From the NCBI GenBank assembly GCA_905221375.1, contig CAJNCY010000005.1, forward strand, positions 104,290-168,289: a stretch of 64,000 bases of DNA. Direction: 5' to 3'. The stretch is from a bacterium (GTDB lineage: Bacteria; Bacillota; Bacilli; Lactobacillales; Streptococcaceae). The position numbers were made by a program, and so were the translations under genes. Below the pieces are notes generated by a model. That model searched no databases and was not told where the DNA came from. It saw only the letters and a program-made list of their open reading frames with translations. The first letter of the stretch is position 1; each line of letters begins with the position of its first letter. Below are positions 55,177-64,000 of this stretch, in pieces.

Positions 55177-55866
55177 ATGGGGAAACGGATTTTATTACTT
55201 GAGAAAGAAAGAAATCTAGCTCATTTTTTAAGTTTGGAACTCCAAAAAGAGCAATACCGAGTTGATCAGGTTGAGGAGGGGCAAAAAGCCCTCTCCATGG
55301 CTCTTCAGACAGACTATGACTTGATTTTATTGAATGCTCAACTGGGGGATATGACAGCCCAGGATTTTGCAGATAAGCTGAGTCGAACTAAGCCAGCCTC
55401 AGTGATTATGGTCTTGGACCATCGCGAAGAATTGCAAGATCAGATTGAGACAATCCAACGCTTTGCCGTTTCTTACATCTATAAGCCGGTTATTATTGAT
55501 AATTTGGTGGCTCGTATTTCAGCGATTTTCCGAGGTCGGGACTTTATCGACCAACACTGTAGTCAGATGAAGGTTCCAACGTCTTACCGCAATCTGCGTA
55601 TGGATGTAGAACATCATACCGTTTATCGTGGCGAGGAGATGATTGCTTTGACTCGTCGTGAGTATGACCTCTTGGCTACTCTGATGGGAAGCAAGAAAGT
55701 TCTGACTCGTGAGCAGTTGTTGGAAAGTGTCTGGAAGTATGAAAGTGCGACCGAAACAAATATCGTGGATGTCTATATCCGTTATCTACGTAGCAAGCTT
55801 GATGTAAAAGGTCAAAAAAGCTACATTAAAACAGTTCGTGGTGTTGGTTACACCATGCAAGAATAG
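55177..55866 (+). CDS. ritR: Orphan response regulator RitR
   Basis: A 229-residue OmpR-family regulator of iron uptake and oxidative stress. The receiver domain lacks the usual phospho-acceptor: Asn53 (LILLNAQLGD) replaces Asp. The linker Cys128 (DQHCSQM), which acts as the redox sensor in pneumococcal RitR, is present. The C-terminal winged-helix domain reads LTRREYDLLATLMGSKKVLT ... RSKLDVKGQKSYIKTVRGVG. There is no partner kinase gene. Both diagnostic residues fall at the published numbering, so the call is firm. Confidence 0.95.
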   Translation: MGKRILLLEKERNLAHFLSLELQKEQYRVDQVEEGQKALSMALQTDYDLILLNAQLGDMTAQDFADKLSRTKPASVIMVLDHREELQDQIETIQRFAVSYIYKPVIIDNLVARISAIFRGRDFIDQHCSQMKVPTSYRNLRMDVEHHTVYRGEEMIALTRREYDLLATLMGSKKVLTREQLLESVWKYESATETNIVDVYIRYLRSKLDVKGQKSYIKTVRGVGYTMQE

Positions 55867-55896
55867 AAAAGCAGTTGCAGTTATGTAACTGCTTTT
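55867..55896 (+). terminator. Intrinsic terminator of gnd-ritR
   Basis: Perfect arms AAAAGCAGTT/AACTGCTTTT with a 10-base loop, then T. Confidence 0.85.
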
Positions 55897-55915
55897 TATA
55901 TGAGTTCTTTAAATG

Positions 55916-55944
55916 TTGACATGCGATTTTGTATTTGCTACAAT
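55916..55944 (+). promoter_or_regulatory. Promoter of the choline-binding protein gene
   Basis: TTGACA (55916-55921), exactly 17 bases, TACAAT (55939-55944). GGAGG follows 21 bases before the ATG at 55966. Confidence 0.88.
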
Positions 55945-55965
55945 CAGTTATGGAGGATAGGTCTA

Positions 55966-56898
55966 ATGAAAATAATAAAAAAATTGATGCAAATTGCATT
56001 AGCAGTCTTTTTCTTTGGTTTGCTAGCGACAAGTGCAGTATTAGCGGATGATGCTGATTCAGAAGGTTGGCAATTTGTCAAAGAAAATGATAGAACCTAC
56101 TACAAGAAGGGGGAACTCAAAGAAACCTACTGGCGAGTGATTGATGGTAAGTACTATTATTTTGATCCTTTATCTGGAGAGATGGTTGTCGGCTGGCAAT
56201 ATATACCTGCTCCACACGAAGGGGTTACGATTGGTTCTTCTATAAGGCAAGATATTGCTTTTAGACCAGATTGGTTTTACTTTGGTCAAGATGGGGTACT
56301 ACAAGAATTTGTTGGTAAGCAAGTTTTAGAAGCAAAAACAGCTACAAATGTCAACAAGCATCATGGGGAACAATATAATAGTCCAGCAGAGAAACGAGTC
56401 TATTATTTTGAAGATCAACGTAGTTATCACACCTTAAAAACTGGTTGGATTTATGATGAGGGGCACTGGTATTATTTACTGAAGGATGGTAGCTTCGATG
56501 CTCGTATCGACAGTTTAACGGTTGGGGAGCTAGTGCGTGGTTGGACAAATGATAACTCAACTTGGTACTATCTAGATCCAACAAGTGCTGCAATGCAAAC
56601 AGGTTGGAAATACCTTGGTAATAAGTGGTACTACCTCCGTTCATCAGGAGCCATGGCAACTGGCTGGTATCAGGAAGGCTCAACTTGGTATTATCTAGAC
56701 CAAGTAAATGGTGATATGAAAACTGGCTGGCAATACCTCGGTAACAAGTGGTACTATCTCCGTTCATCAGGAGCTATGATCACTGGCTGGTTCCAGATCG
56801 GTAGTAAATGGTACTATACTTATAGCTCAGGTGCCTTGGCAGTGAATACGACCGTAGATGGCTATTACGTCAACTATAATGGCGAATGGGTTCAATAA
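55966..56898 (+). CDS. Choline-binding surface protein (CbpC/CbpF-like)
   Basis: A 310-residue secreted protein: a signal peptide (MKIIKKLMQIALAVFFFGLL to about residue 27, VLADD), then choline-binding repeats over the whole mature length. The C-terminal repeats are consensus (TGWKYLGNKWYYLRSSGAMA, TGWYQEGSTWYYL); those nearer the N-terminus are degenerate. It binds phosphocholine on teichoic acids and so sits on the wall without a covalent anchor. There is no separate catalytic domain. Its position after ritR matches pneumococcal cbpC, while the all-repeat architecture resembles CbpF/CbpJ-type proteins. A 120-base DNA-level tandem repeat (56608-56667 against 56728-56787) suggests copy-number change by recombination. 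I use ATG 55966, because the longer frame covers the promoter. Confidence 0.9.
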   Translation: MKIIKKLMQIALAVFFFGLLATSAVLADDADSEGWQFVKENDRTYYKKGELKETYWRVIDGKYYYFDPLSGEMVVGWQYIPAPHEGVTIGSSIRQDIAFRPDWFYFGQDGVLQEFVGKQVLEAKTATNVNKHHGEQYNSPAEKRVYYFEDQRSYHTLKTGWIYDEGHWYYLLKDGSFDARIDSLTVGELVRGWTNDNSTWYYLDPTSAAMQTGWKYLGNKWYYLRSSGAMATGWYQEGSTWYYLDQVNGDMKTGWQYLGNKWYYLRSSGAMITGWFQIGSKWYYTYSSGALAVNTTVDGYYVNYNGEWVQ

Positions 56899-56906
56899 TG
56901 AAAGAG

Positions 56907-56936
56907 GCGATTGTGGAGGAAACAATCGCTTTTTTT
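56907..56936 (+). terminator. Terminator of the choline-binding protein gene
   Basis: GCGATTGT/ACAATCGC stem followed by T7. Confidence 0.88.
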
Positions 56937-56989
56937 GTGAAAATATAATAAAATAGATAGGAGAGAATAAATACTTGTATGAAAAGATG

Positions 56990-57006
56990 AGACGGCTTTT
57001 TCGTCT
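56990..57006 (+). promoter_or_regulatory. Small hairpin in the mvaK1 leader
   Basis: AGACG/CGTCT around a T-rich loop, 15 bases before the mvaK1 ATG (ribosome-binding site AAAGGA). A TATAAT box lies at 56944-56949 without a clear -35. It may affect expression of the mevalonate operon. Confidence 0.35.
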
Positions 57007-57020
57007 AGTAAAAGGAAAAC

Positions 57021-57899
57021 ATGACAAAAAAAATTGGTGTCGGTCAGGCACATAGTAAGATTATTTTAATAGGGGAGCATGCGGTCGTTTATGGTTATCC
57101 TGCCATTTCCCTACCTCTTTTGGAGGTAGAGGTGACTTGTAAGGTAGTTCCTGCAGCGAGTCCTTGGCGCCTTTATGAGGAGGATACCTTGTCCATGGCG
57201 GTGTATGCTTCACTTGAACATCTAAATATCAAGGATGCTTGTATTCGCTGTGAGATTGACTCGGCTATTCCTGAAAAACGAGGAATGGGTTCATCAGCAG
57301 CTATCAGCATAGCGGCCATTCGTGCGGTATTTGACTACTATCAGGCAGAACTGCCTCATGATGTACTAGAAGTTTTGGTCAATCGGGCTGAGATGATTGC
57401 CCATATGAATCCAAGTGGCTTGGATGCTAAGACCTGTCTCAGTGACCAGCCTATTCGCTTTATCAAGAACGTAGGATTTACAGAGCTTGAGATGGATTTA
57501 TCCGCCTATTTGGTGATTGCCGATACGGGTGTTTATGGCCATACTCGTGAAGCCATCCAAGTGGTTCAAAATAAGGGCAAGGATGCCCTACCGTTTTTGC
57601 ATGCCTTGGGGGAATTAACCCAGCAGGCAGAAGAAGCGATTTCACGAAAAGATGCTGAAGGACTGGGGCAAATCCTCAGTCAAGCGCATTTACATCTAAA
57701 AGAAATTGGGGTCAGTAGCCCTGAGGCAGACCATCTGGTTGAAACAGCTCTTAACCATGGTGCTCTGGGTGCTAAGATGAGCGGTGGTGGGCTTGGAGGC
57801 TGTATCATAGCCTTGGCAGCTAATTTGATACAAGCACAAGAACTAGCAGAAAGATTAGAAGAGAAAGGAGCTGTTCAGACATGGATAGAGAGCCTGTAA
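57021..57899 (+). CDS. mvaK1: Mevalonate kinase
   Basis: A 292-residue GHMP kinase that phosphorylates mevalonate with ATP, a step toward isopentenyl diphosphate. The N-terminus GQAHSKIILIGEHAVVYGYP is the substrate-binding motif. PEKRGMGSSAAISIAAIRAV is the ATP-binding GHMP motif (about 94-113). GAKMSGGGLGGCIIALA is the third GHMP motif. It overlaps mvaD by 19 bases. It is the first gene of the mevalonate-to-IPP operon. Confidence 0.96.
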   Translation: MTKKIGVGQAHSKIILIGEHAVVYGYPAISLPLLEVEVTCKVVPAASPWRLYEEDTLSMAVYASLEHLNIKDACIRCEIDSAIPEKRGMGSSAAISIAAIRAVFDYYQAELPHDVLEVLVNRAEMIAHMNPSGLDAKTCLSDQPIRFIKNVGFTELEMDLSAYLVIADTGVYGHTREAIQVVQNKGKDALPFLHALGELTQQAEEAISRKDAEGLGQILSQAHLHLKEIGVSSPEADHLVETALNHGALGAKMSGGGLGGCIIALAANLIQAQELAERLEEKGAVQTWIESL

Positions 57900-58820
57900 C
57901 AGTACGTTCCTACGCAAATATTGCTATTATCAAATATTGGGGAAAGAAAAAAGAAAAAGAGATGGTGCCTGCTACTAGCAGTATTTCTCTGACTTTGGAA
58001 AACATGTACACAGAGACGACCTTGTCGCCTCTACCGACGGATGCGACTGCTGATGCCTTTTATATCAATGGTCAGCTACAAAATGAGGCTGAGCATGCCA
58101 AGATGAGTAAGATTATTGACCGCTACCGTCCAGATGGTGAGGGCTTTGTTCGTATTGACACTCAAAACAATATGCCTACCGCAGCGGGCTTGTCCTCAAG
58201 TTCTAGCGGTTTGTCCGCCTTGGTCAAGGCTTGTAATGCTTATTTCAAGCTTGGTTTGGATAGAAGTCAGCTGGCGCAGGAGGCTAAGTTTGCCTCAGGC
58301 TCTTCTTCTCGGAGTTTTTATGGACCGCTAGGTGCCTGGGACAAGGATAGTGGAGAGATTTACCCGGTAGAGACAGACCTGAAACTAGCTATGATTATGT
58401 TGGTGCTAGAAGACAAGAAAAAACCAATCTCTAGTCGTGACGGGATGAAACTTTGTGTGGAAACTTCGACGACTTTTGACGACTGGGTGCGTCAGTCTGA
58501 GAAGGATTATCAGGATATGCTGGTTTATCTCAAGGAAAATGATTTTGCCAAGGTTGGGGAATTGACTGAAAAAAATGCCCTGGCTATGCACGCTACGACA
58601 AAAACTGCATCACCAGCTTTTTCTTATCTGACCGATGCATCTTATGAAGCCATGGACTTTGTCCGTCAGCTTCGCGAGCAAGGGGAAGCCTGCTACTTTA
58701 CTATGGATGCTGGTCCCAATGTCAAGGTCCTCTGTCAGGAGAAAGACTTGGAGCATTTATCAGAAATCTTCGGTCAACGTTACCGCTTGATTGTGTCAAA
58801 AACAAAGGATTTGAGTCAAG

Positions 58821-58834
<14 letters not shown>
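57881..58834 (+). CDS. mvaD: Diphosphomevalonate decarboxylase
   Basis: A 317-residue GHMP-family enzyme that converts diphosphomevalonate and ATP to isopentenyl diphosphate and CO2. Signatures: SYANIAIIKYWGKKKEKEMV (substrate Lys/Tyr region), NNMPTAAGLSSSSSGLSALV (ATP loop) and the catalytic Asp in YFTMDAGPNVKVL. It overlaps both neighbours (19 and 14 bases), so the three kinase-type genes are translationally coupled. Confidence 0.96.
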
Positions 58835-60837
<2,003 letters not shown>

Positions 60838-60869
60838 CATCTTCAGACCGAGGTGACTTTTTTGAATTG

Positions 60870-60878
60870 TGATAAAAT
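60870..60878 (+). promoter_or_regulatory. liaFSR promoter (extended -10)
   Basis: TG-A-TAAAAT, 19 bases before the liaF ATG; no clear -35. Confidence 0.5.
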
Positions 60879-60897
60879 AGAATAAGAGGATACATGT

Positions 60898-61596
60898 ATG
60901 AGAAAATTTAAAATCTTTTTATTTATCGAAGCCTGTCTGTTGACGGGAGCTCTGATTTTGATGGTTTCAGAGCATTTTTCGCGTTTTCTGCTGATTTTAT
61001 TCCTCTTTCTGCTTTTGATTCGTTATTACACTGGTAAAGAGGGCAATAACCTTCTGTTAGTGGTGGCAACCATTCTCTTCTTTTTCATCATCATGCTCAA
61101 TCCTTTTGTGATTTTAGCTATTTTTGTTGCGGTTATATACAGCCTCTTTCTTCTTTATCCGATGATGAATCAGGAAAAAGAGCAGACCAATTTAGTTTTT
61201 GAAGAGGTGGTAACGGTTAAGAAGGAGAAAAATCGTTGGTTTGGCAATCTCCATCATTTTTCAAGCTACCAGACTTGCCAGTTTGATGATATCAATCTCT
61301 TTCGTCTCATGGGTAAGGACACTATTCATCTGGAGAGGGTGATTCTAACCAATCATGATAATGTTATTATCCTCAGAAAGATGGTAGGAACGACCAAAAT
61401 CATTGTGCCTGTTGATGTAGAAGTCAGTCTCAGTGTTAACTGTCTCTATGGGGATTTGACTTTTTTCAATCAGCCCAAGCGTGCCCTCCGCAATGAACAC
61501 TATCATCAGGAAACGAGAGATTATCTCAAGAGTAACAAGAGCGTCAAGATTCTCTTGACTACCATGATTGGAGATGTGGAGGTGGTCAGAGGATGA
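60898..61596 (+). CDS. liaF: Envelope-stress accessory membrane protein LiaF
   Basis: A 232-residue protein. The N-terminal half has four closely packed membrane segments (about 5-25, 27-42, 50-68, 70-88). The C-terminal half is a cytosolic beta-rich domain of the LiaF/DUF2154 type (FDDINLFRLMGKDTIHLERV, then MVGTTKIIVPVDVEVSL). LiaF inhibits the LiaS kinase until the cell envelope is damaged, for example by antibiotics that bind lipid II. ATGA overlap with liaS. Confidence 0.93.
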   Translation: MRKFKIFLFIEACLLTGALILMVSEHFSRFLLILFLFLLLIRYYTGKEGNNLLLVVATILFFFIIMLNPFVILAIFVAVIYSLFLLYPMMNQEKEQTNLVFEEVVTVKKEKNRWFGNLHHFSSYQTCQFDDINLFRLMGKDTIHLERVILTNHDNVIILRKMVGTTKIIVPVDVEVSLSVNCLYGDLTFFNQPKRALRNEHYHQETRDYLKSNKSVKILLTTMIGDVEVVRG

Positions 61597-62588
61597 AAAA
61601 ACAAGCTTATGTTATCATTGCCCTCACCTCCTTCCTCTTTGTCTTATTTCTCTCTCACAGCTTGCTGGAAATCCTTGATTTTGACTGGTCTCTTTTCTTG
61701 CATGATGTCGAAAAAACAGAAAAATTTGTCTTTTTGTTGTTGGTATTTAGCATGTCCATGACCTTTCTTTTAGCCCTGTTTTGGCGAGGTGTCGAAGAGC
61801 TTTCTCTAAGAAAAATGCAGGCCAATCTCAAGCGTTTGTTGGCAGGGCAAGAAGTGGTTCAGCTTTCAGACTCAGATTTGGATGCCAGCTTTAAGTCCTT
61901 ATCTGGCAAACTTAACCTCTTGACAGAAGCACTTCAAAAGGCTGAAAATCACAGTCTTGCTCAGGAAGAGGAAATCATCGAGAAAGAACGAAAGCGGATT
62001 GCTCGGGATTTGCACGATACCGTCAGTCAGGAGTTGTTTGCTGCTCATATGATTTTGTCAGGTGTCAGCCAGCAGACTTTGAAACTGGATAGAGAAAAGA
62101 TGCAGACCCAGTTGCAGAGTGTCACAGCCATCCTAGAAACAGCCCAGAAGGACTTGCGGGTCTTGCTCTTGCATTTGCGACCAGTTGAATTGGAACAGAA
62201 GAGCTTGATAGAAGGAATTCAAATCCTCTTAAAAGAGCTTGAGGACAAAAGTGATCTCAAGGTTAGTTTCAAGCAAAACGTGACGAAATTGCCTAAGAAA
62301 ATCGAGGAGCATATCTTCCGTATCCTGCAAGAGTTGATCAGCAATACCCTCCGCCATGCCCAGGCCTCTTGCTTGGATGTCTATCTCTATCAGACGGATC
62401 TTGAATTGCAGCTGAAAGTTGTGGATAATGGGATTGGTTTCCAGTTAGGGAACTTAGACGACTTGAGTTATGGACTCCGCAATATCAAGGAGCGGGTTGA
62501 AGATATGGCGGGAACGGTTCAACTCTTGACAGCTCCAAAGCAAGGGCTGGCAGTTGATATCCGTATTCCCTTGTTAGATAAGGAATGA
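61593..62588 (+). CDS. liaS: Sensor histidine kinase LiaS
   Basis: A 331-residue kinase of the HisKA_3 (NarL-partner) type. Two N-terminal membrane segments (about 6-28 and 46-65) with almost no external loop make it an intramembrane-sensing kinase. The phospho-acceptor His is in RKRIARDLHDTVSQELFAAH. The ATPase domain has ELISNTLRHAQAS (N box) and VVDNGIGFQLG (G1). It is probably controlled by LiaF and acts on LiaR, as in pneumococcal HK03/LiaS. Confidence 0.94.
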   Translation: MKKQAYVIIALTSFLFVLFLSHSLLEILDFDWSLFLHDVEKTEKFVFLLLVFSMSMTFLLALFWRGVEELSLRKMQANLKRLLAGQEVVQLSDSDLDASFKSLSGKLNLLTEALQKAENHSLAQEEEIIEKERKRIARDLHDTVSQELFAAHMILSGVSQQTLKLDREKMQTQLQSVTAILETAQKDLRVLLLHLRPVELEQKSLIEGIQILLKELEDKSDLKVSFKQNVTKLPKKIEEHIFRILQELISNTLRHAQASCLDVYLYQTDLELQLKVVDNGIGFQLGNLDDLSYGLRNIKERVEDMAGTVQLLTAPKQGLAVDIRIPLLDKE

Positions 62589-62601
62589 TAAAGGAGTAAA
62601 G

Positions 62602-63234
62602 ATGAAAATTTTACTGGTAGATGACCATGAAATGGTCCGATTGGGCTTGAAAAGCTACTTTGACCTCCAAGATGATGTAGAAGTTGTAGGGGAAGCGTCC
62701 AACGGGTTTCAGGGGATTGACTTAGCCTTGAAATTGCGTCCAGATGTTATTGTCATGGATATCGTCATGCCTGAAATGAATGGAATTGACGCGACTTTGG
62801 CCATCCTCAAAGAATGGCCTGAAGCCAAGATTTTGATTGTGACTTCTTACTTGGACAATGAAAAAATAATGCCGGTTTTGAATGCTGGTGCCCAAGGCTA
62901 TATGCTCAAGACTTCTAGTGCAGACGAACTGCTCCATGCCGTCCGTAAGGTGGCTGCTGGCGAGCTGGCTATTGAACAAGAGGTCAGCAAGAAGGTCGAA
63001 TACCATCGCAAGCACATAGAACTACATGAGGACCTGACTGCGCGTGAGCGAGATGTTCTCCAACTCATCGCCAAGGGCTACGAAAATCAGCGCATCGCAG
63101 ACGAACTTTTTATCTCTCTCAAGACGGTCAAGACGCACGTGTCTAACATTCTTGCCAAACTTGAAGTCAGCGATCGCACCCAGGCAGCAGTCTATGCCTT
63201 TCAGCACCACTTGGTCGGGCATGAGGAGTTTTAG
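62602..63234 (+). CDS. liaR: Response regulator LiaR
   Basis: A 210-residue NarL/FixJ-family regulator. The receiver domain has the acidic pocket LLVDDHEMVRLGLKS, the phospho-acceptor Asp in DVIVMDIVMPEMNG (about residue 53), a Thr/Ser switch and a Lys in YMLKTSSADE. The C-terminal LuxR-type helix-turn-helix reads LTARERDVLQLIAKGYENQR, then TVKTHVSNILAKLEV. It activates envelope-stress genes. It lies 13 bases after liaS and abuts the AlkD-like pseudogene. Confidence 0.95.
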   Translation: MKILLVDDHEMVRLGLKSYFDLQDDVEVVGEASNGFQGIDLALKLRPDVIVMDIVMPEMNGIDATLAILKEWPEAKILIVTSYLDNEKIMPVLNAGAQGYMLKTSSADELLHAVRKVAAGELAIEQEVSKKVEYHRKHIELHEDLTARERDVLQLIAKGYENQRIADELFISLKTVKTHVSNILAKLEVSDRTQAAVYAFQHHLVGHEEF

Positions 63235-63920
63235 ATGAGTTTAACTGATTTACTTGAGGAGCTAGAAGCAGCAAAAGATCCTAAAAAAGCAGGGCCCATG
63301 GAGGCCTATATGCGCCATCAATTTTCCTTTCTAGGCGTTGCGGCGCCAGAAATAAACTCTATAAAAAATACTTTCCAGAAGCGAAAAAAACAAAGATTAT
63401 CGATTGGGATTTTGTAGATACTTGCTGGGAAAAAGAGTCTAGAGAATATCAGTATGTGGCTACAAATTATTTGAAAGTAATGCAGTCTTATCTAAAGGAC
63501 AGCGATTTGCCTAAGCTAGAGCAGTTAGTTGTTACCAAGTTTTGGTGGGATACAGTGGATATCCTAGATCGCGTAGTAGGGAGTTTGGTATACAATAAGC
63601 CGAAACTGGAAAAAATAATCCTCCAATGGAGCCTGTCAGACAATATCTGGCTGAGACGAGTTGCTATTGACCACCAGTTGTTAAGAAAAGAGAAGACCAA
63701 TGTTCAATTAATGGAAAAGATTCTGCTTCATAATTTGAACCAAACAGAATTCTTTATCAATAAAGCCATTGGCTGGTCTCTGAGAGACTACTCCAAAACG
63801 AATCCAGTTTGGGTAGCATGCTTCATTGAGAAAAACAAGGAAAGAATGGCTGAACTTAGTATCAAAGAAGCGAGCAAGTACCTCCCCCAGGTAAATTCCC
63901 AAACTAACTTCCACCGCTAA
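63235..63920 (+). pseudogene. AlkD-like DNA alkylation repair gene, one frameshift
   Basis: The gene starts at the base after the liaR stop: MSLTDLLEELEAAKDPKKAG ... FLGVAAPEINSI. In the six-A run at 63363-63368 the frame slips; in the next frame it resumes as YFPEAKKTKIIDWDFVDTCW and runs cleanly to 63920 (VVTKFWWDTVDILDRVVG, WLRRVAIDHQL, INKAIGWSLRDYSKTNP). These are hallmarks of AlkD-type HEAT-repeat glycosylases, which remove alkylated bases. A one-base change would restore one frame, so this is a recent mutation, a slippage (phase) site or a sequencing error. The last residues (LPQVNSQTNFHR) run into a repeat and may not be native. Confidence 0.85.
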
Positions 63921-63936
63921 TCAAAGTGGAAGTTAG
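63904..63936. repeat. Dispersed hairpin repeat, copy 2
   Basis: Perfect 11-base arms CTAACTTCCAC and GTGGAAGTTAG with an 11-base loop, followed by TCTGA. It matches the hairpin at 9197-9229. It overlaps the end of the AlkD-like frame. Confidence 0.6.
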
Positions 63937-63952
63937 TCTGATAAAAATCCTA

Positions 63953-63995
63953 AAAACCAGTGAAAATCCGTGTCAGGGTAAATTCCGCTGGTTTT
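63953..63995 (+). terminator. Possible terminator of the lia operon
   Basis: AAAACCAG (63953-63960) pairs with CTGGTTTT (63988-63995) across a long loop; T-rich end. Confidence 0.5.
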
Positions 63996-64000
63996 AATCA

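Noticed and set aside
55900-55965. Upstream start extending the choline-binding protein
   Set aside because: The extension covers the TTGACA-17-TACAAT promoter, and the signal peptide begins at ATG 55966.

Overview
The window is a piece of chromosome from a Mitis-group Streptococcus (S. mitis / S. pneumoniae neighbourhood). The evidence is gene order: rsmH-ftsL-pbpX-mraY, clpL, luxS, a DUF1846 gene, dexB, a capsule locus, aliA, pbp1A-recU, gpsB, rnpB, mapZ, gnd, ritR, a choline-binding protein gene, the mevalonate operon and liaFSR follow one another as in pneumococcus. BOX repeats and a choline-binding protein support this. I cannot settle the species. The AliB-like gene beside dexB and an unfamiliar set of capsule genes fit S. 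mitis or an unusual pneumococcus.

Layout. 1-6600 is an accessory, AT-rich, decaying region: two DNA methyltransferases, several small broken genes, an intact Ser/Thr-kinase-like gene followed by a broken DUF3800 gene, and a VbhA-like/Fic toxin-antitoxin fossil. 6776-13600 holds a GH31 glucosidase, a POT-family peptide transporter, a glutathione peroxidase and a run of small DUF3278-type membrane proteins behind an XRE regulator. 13766-18281 is the PBP2x/MraY cell-wall cluster. 18330-22846 holds CtsR-controlled clpL, luxS and the DUF1846 gene.

22999-46570 is the dexB-aliA interval. It contains dexB, an AliB-like lipoprotein, an inserted minus-strand TIR-domain gene with a nonsense-broken membrane partner, and then the capsule operon: conserved wzg-wzh-wzd-wze, an initiating sugar-phosphate transferase, fossils of two earlier capsule genes, and an AT-rich serotype-specific block with five glycosyltransferases, a CDP-alcohol phosphotransferase, Wzy, an acyltransferase and Wzx. 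It ends in glf and aliA. 46859-56898 holds pbp1A/recU, ypsA, gpsB, RNase P RNA, rlmL, mapZ, gnd, ritR and a choline-binding protein. 57021-63920 holds the mevalonate pathway (mvaK1-mvaD-mvaK2-fni), the liaF-liaS-liaR envelope-stress system, and an AlkD-like gene carrying a frameshift.

How the genes work together. Most of the core is one surface programme. MraY and the mevalonate pathway feed lipid carriers, PBP2x and PBP1a build peptidoglycan, GpsB and MapZ place it, Wzg-Wze and the capsule block make polysaccharide on the same undecaprenyl carrier, and LiaFSR senses damage. PBP2x carries substitutions known from beta-lactam-resistant alleles. The strongest candidates for unusual biology are the TIR + membrane-protein module (27230-28547) and the kinase + DUF3800 module (3109-5447). 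Both look like two-gene conflict or defence cassettes in which one partner is intact and the other has been inactivated.
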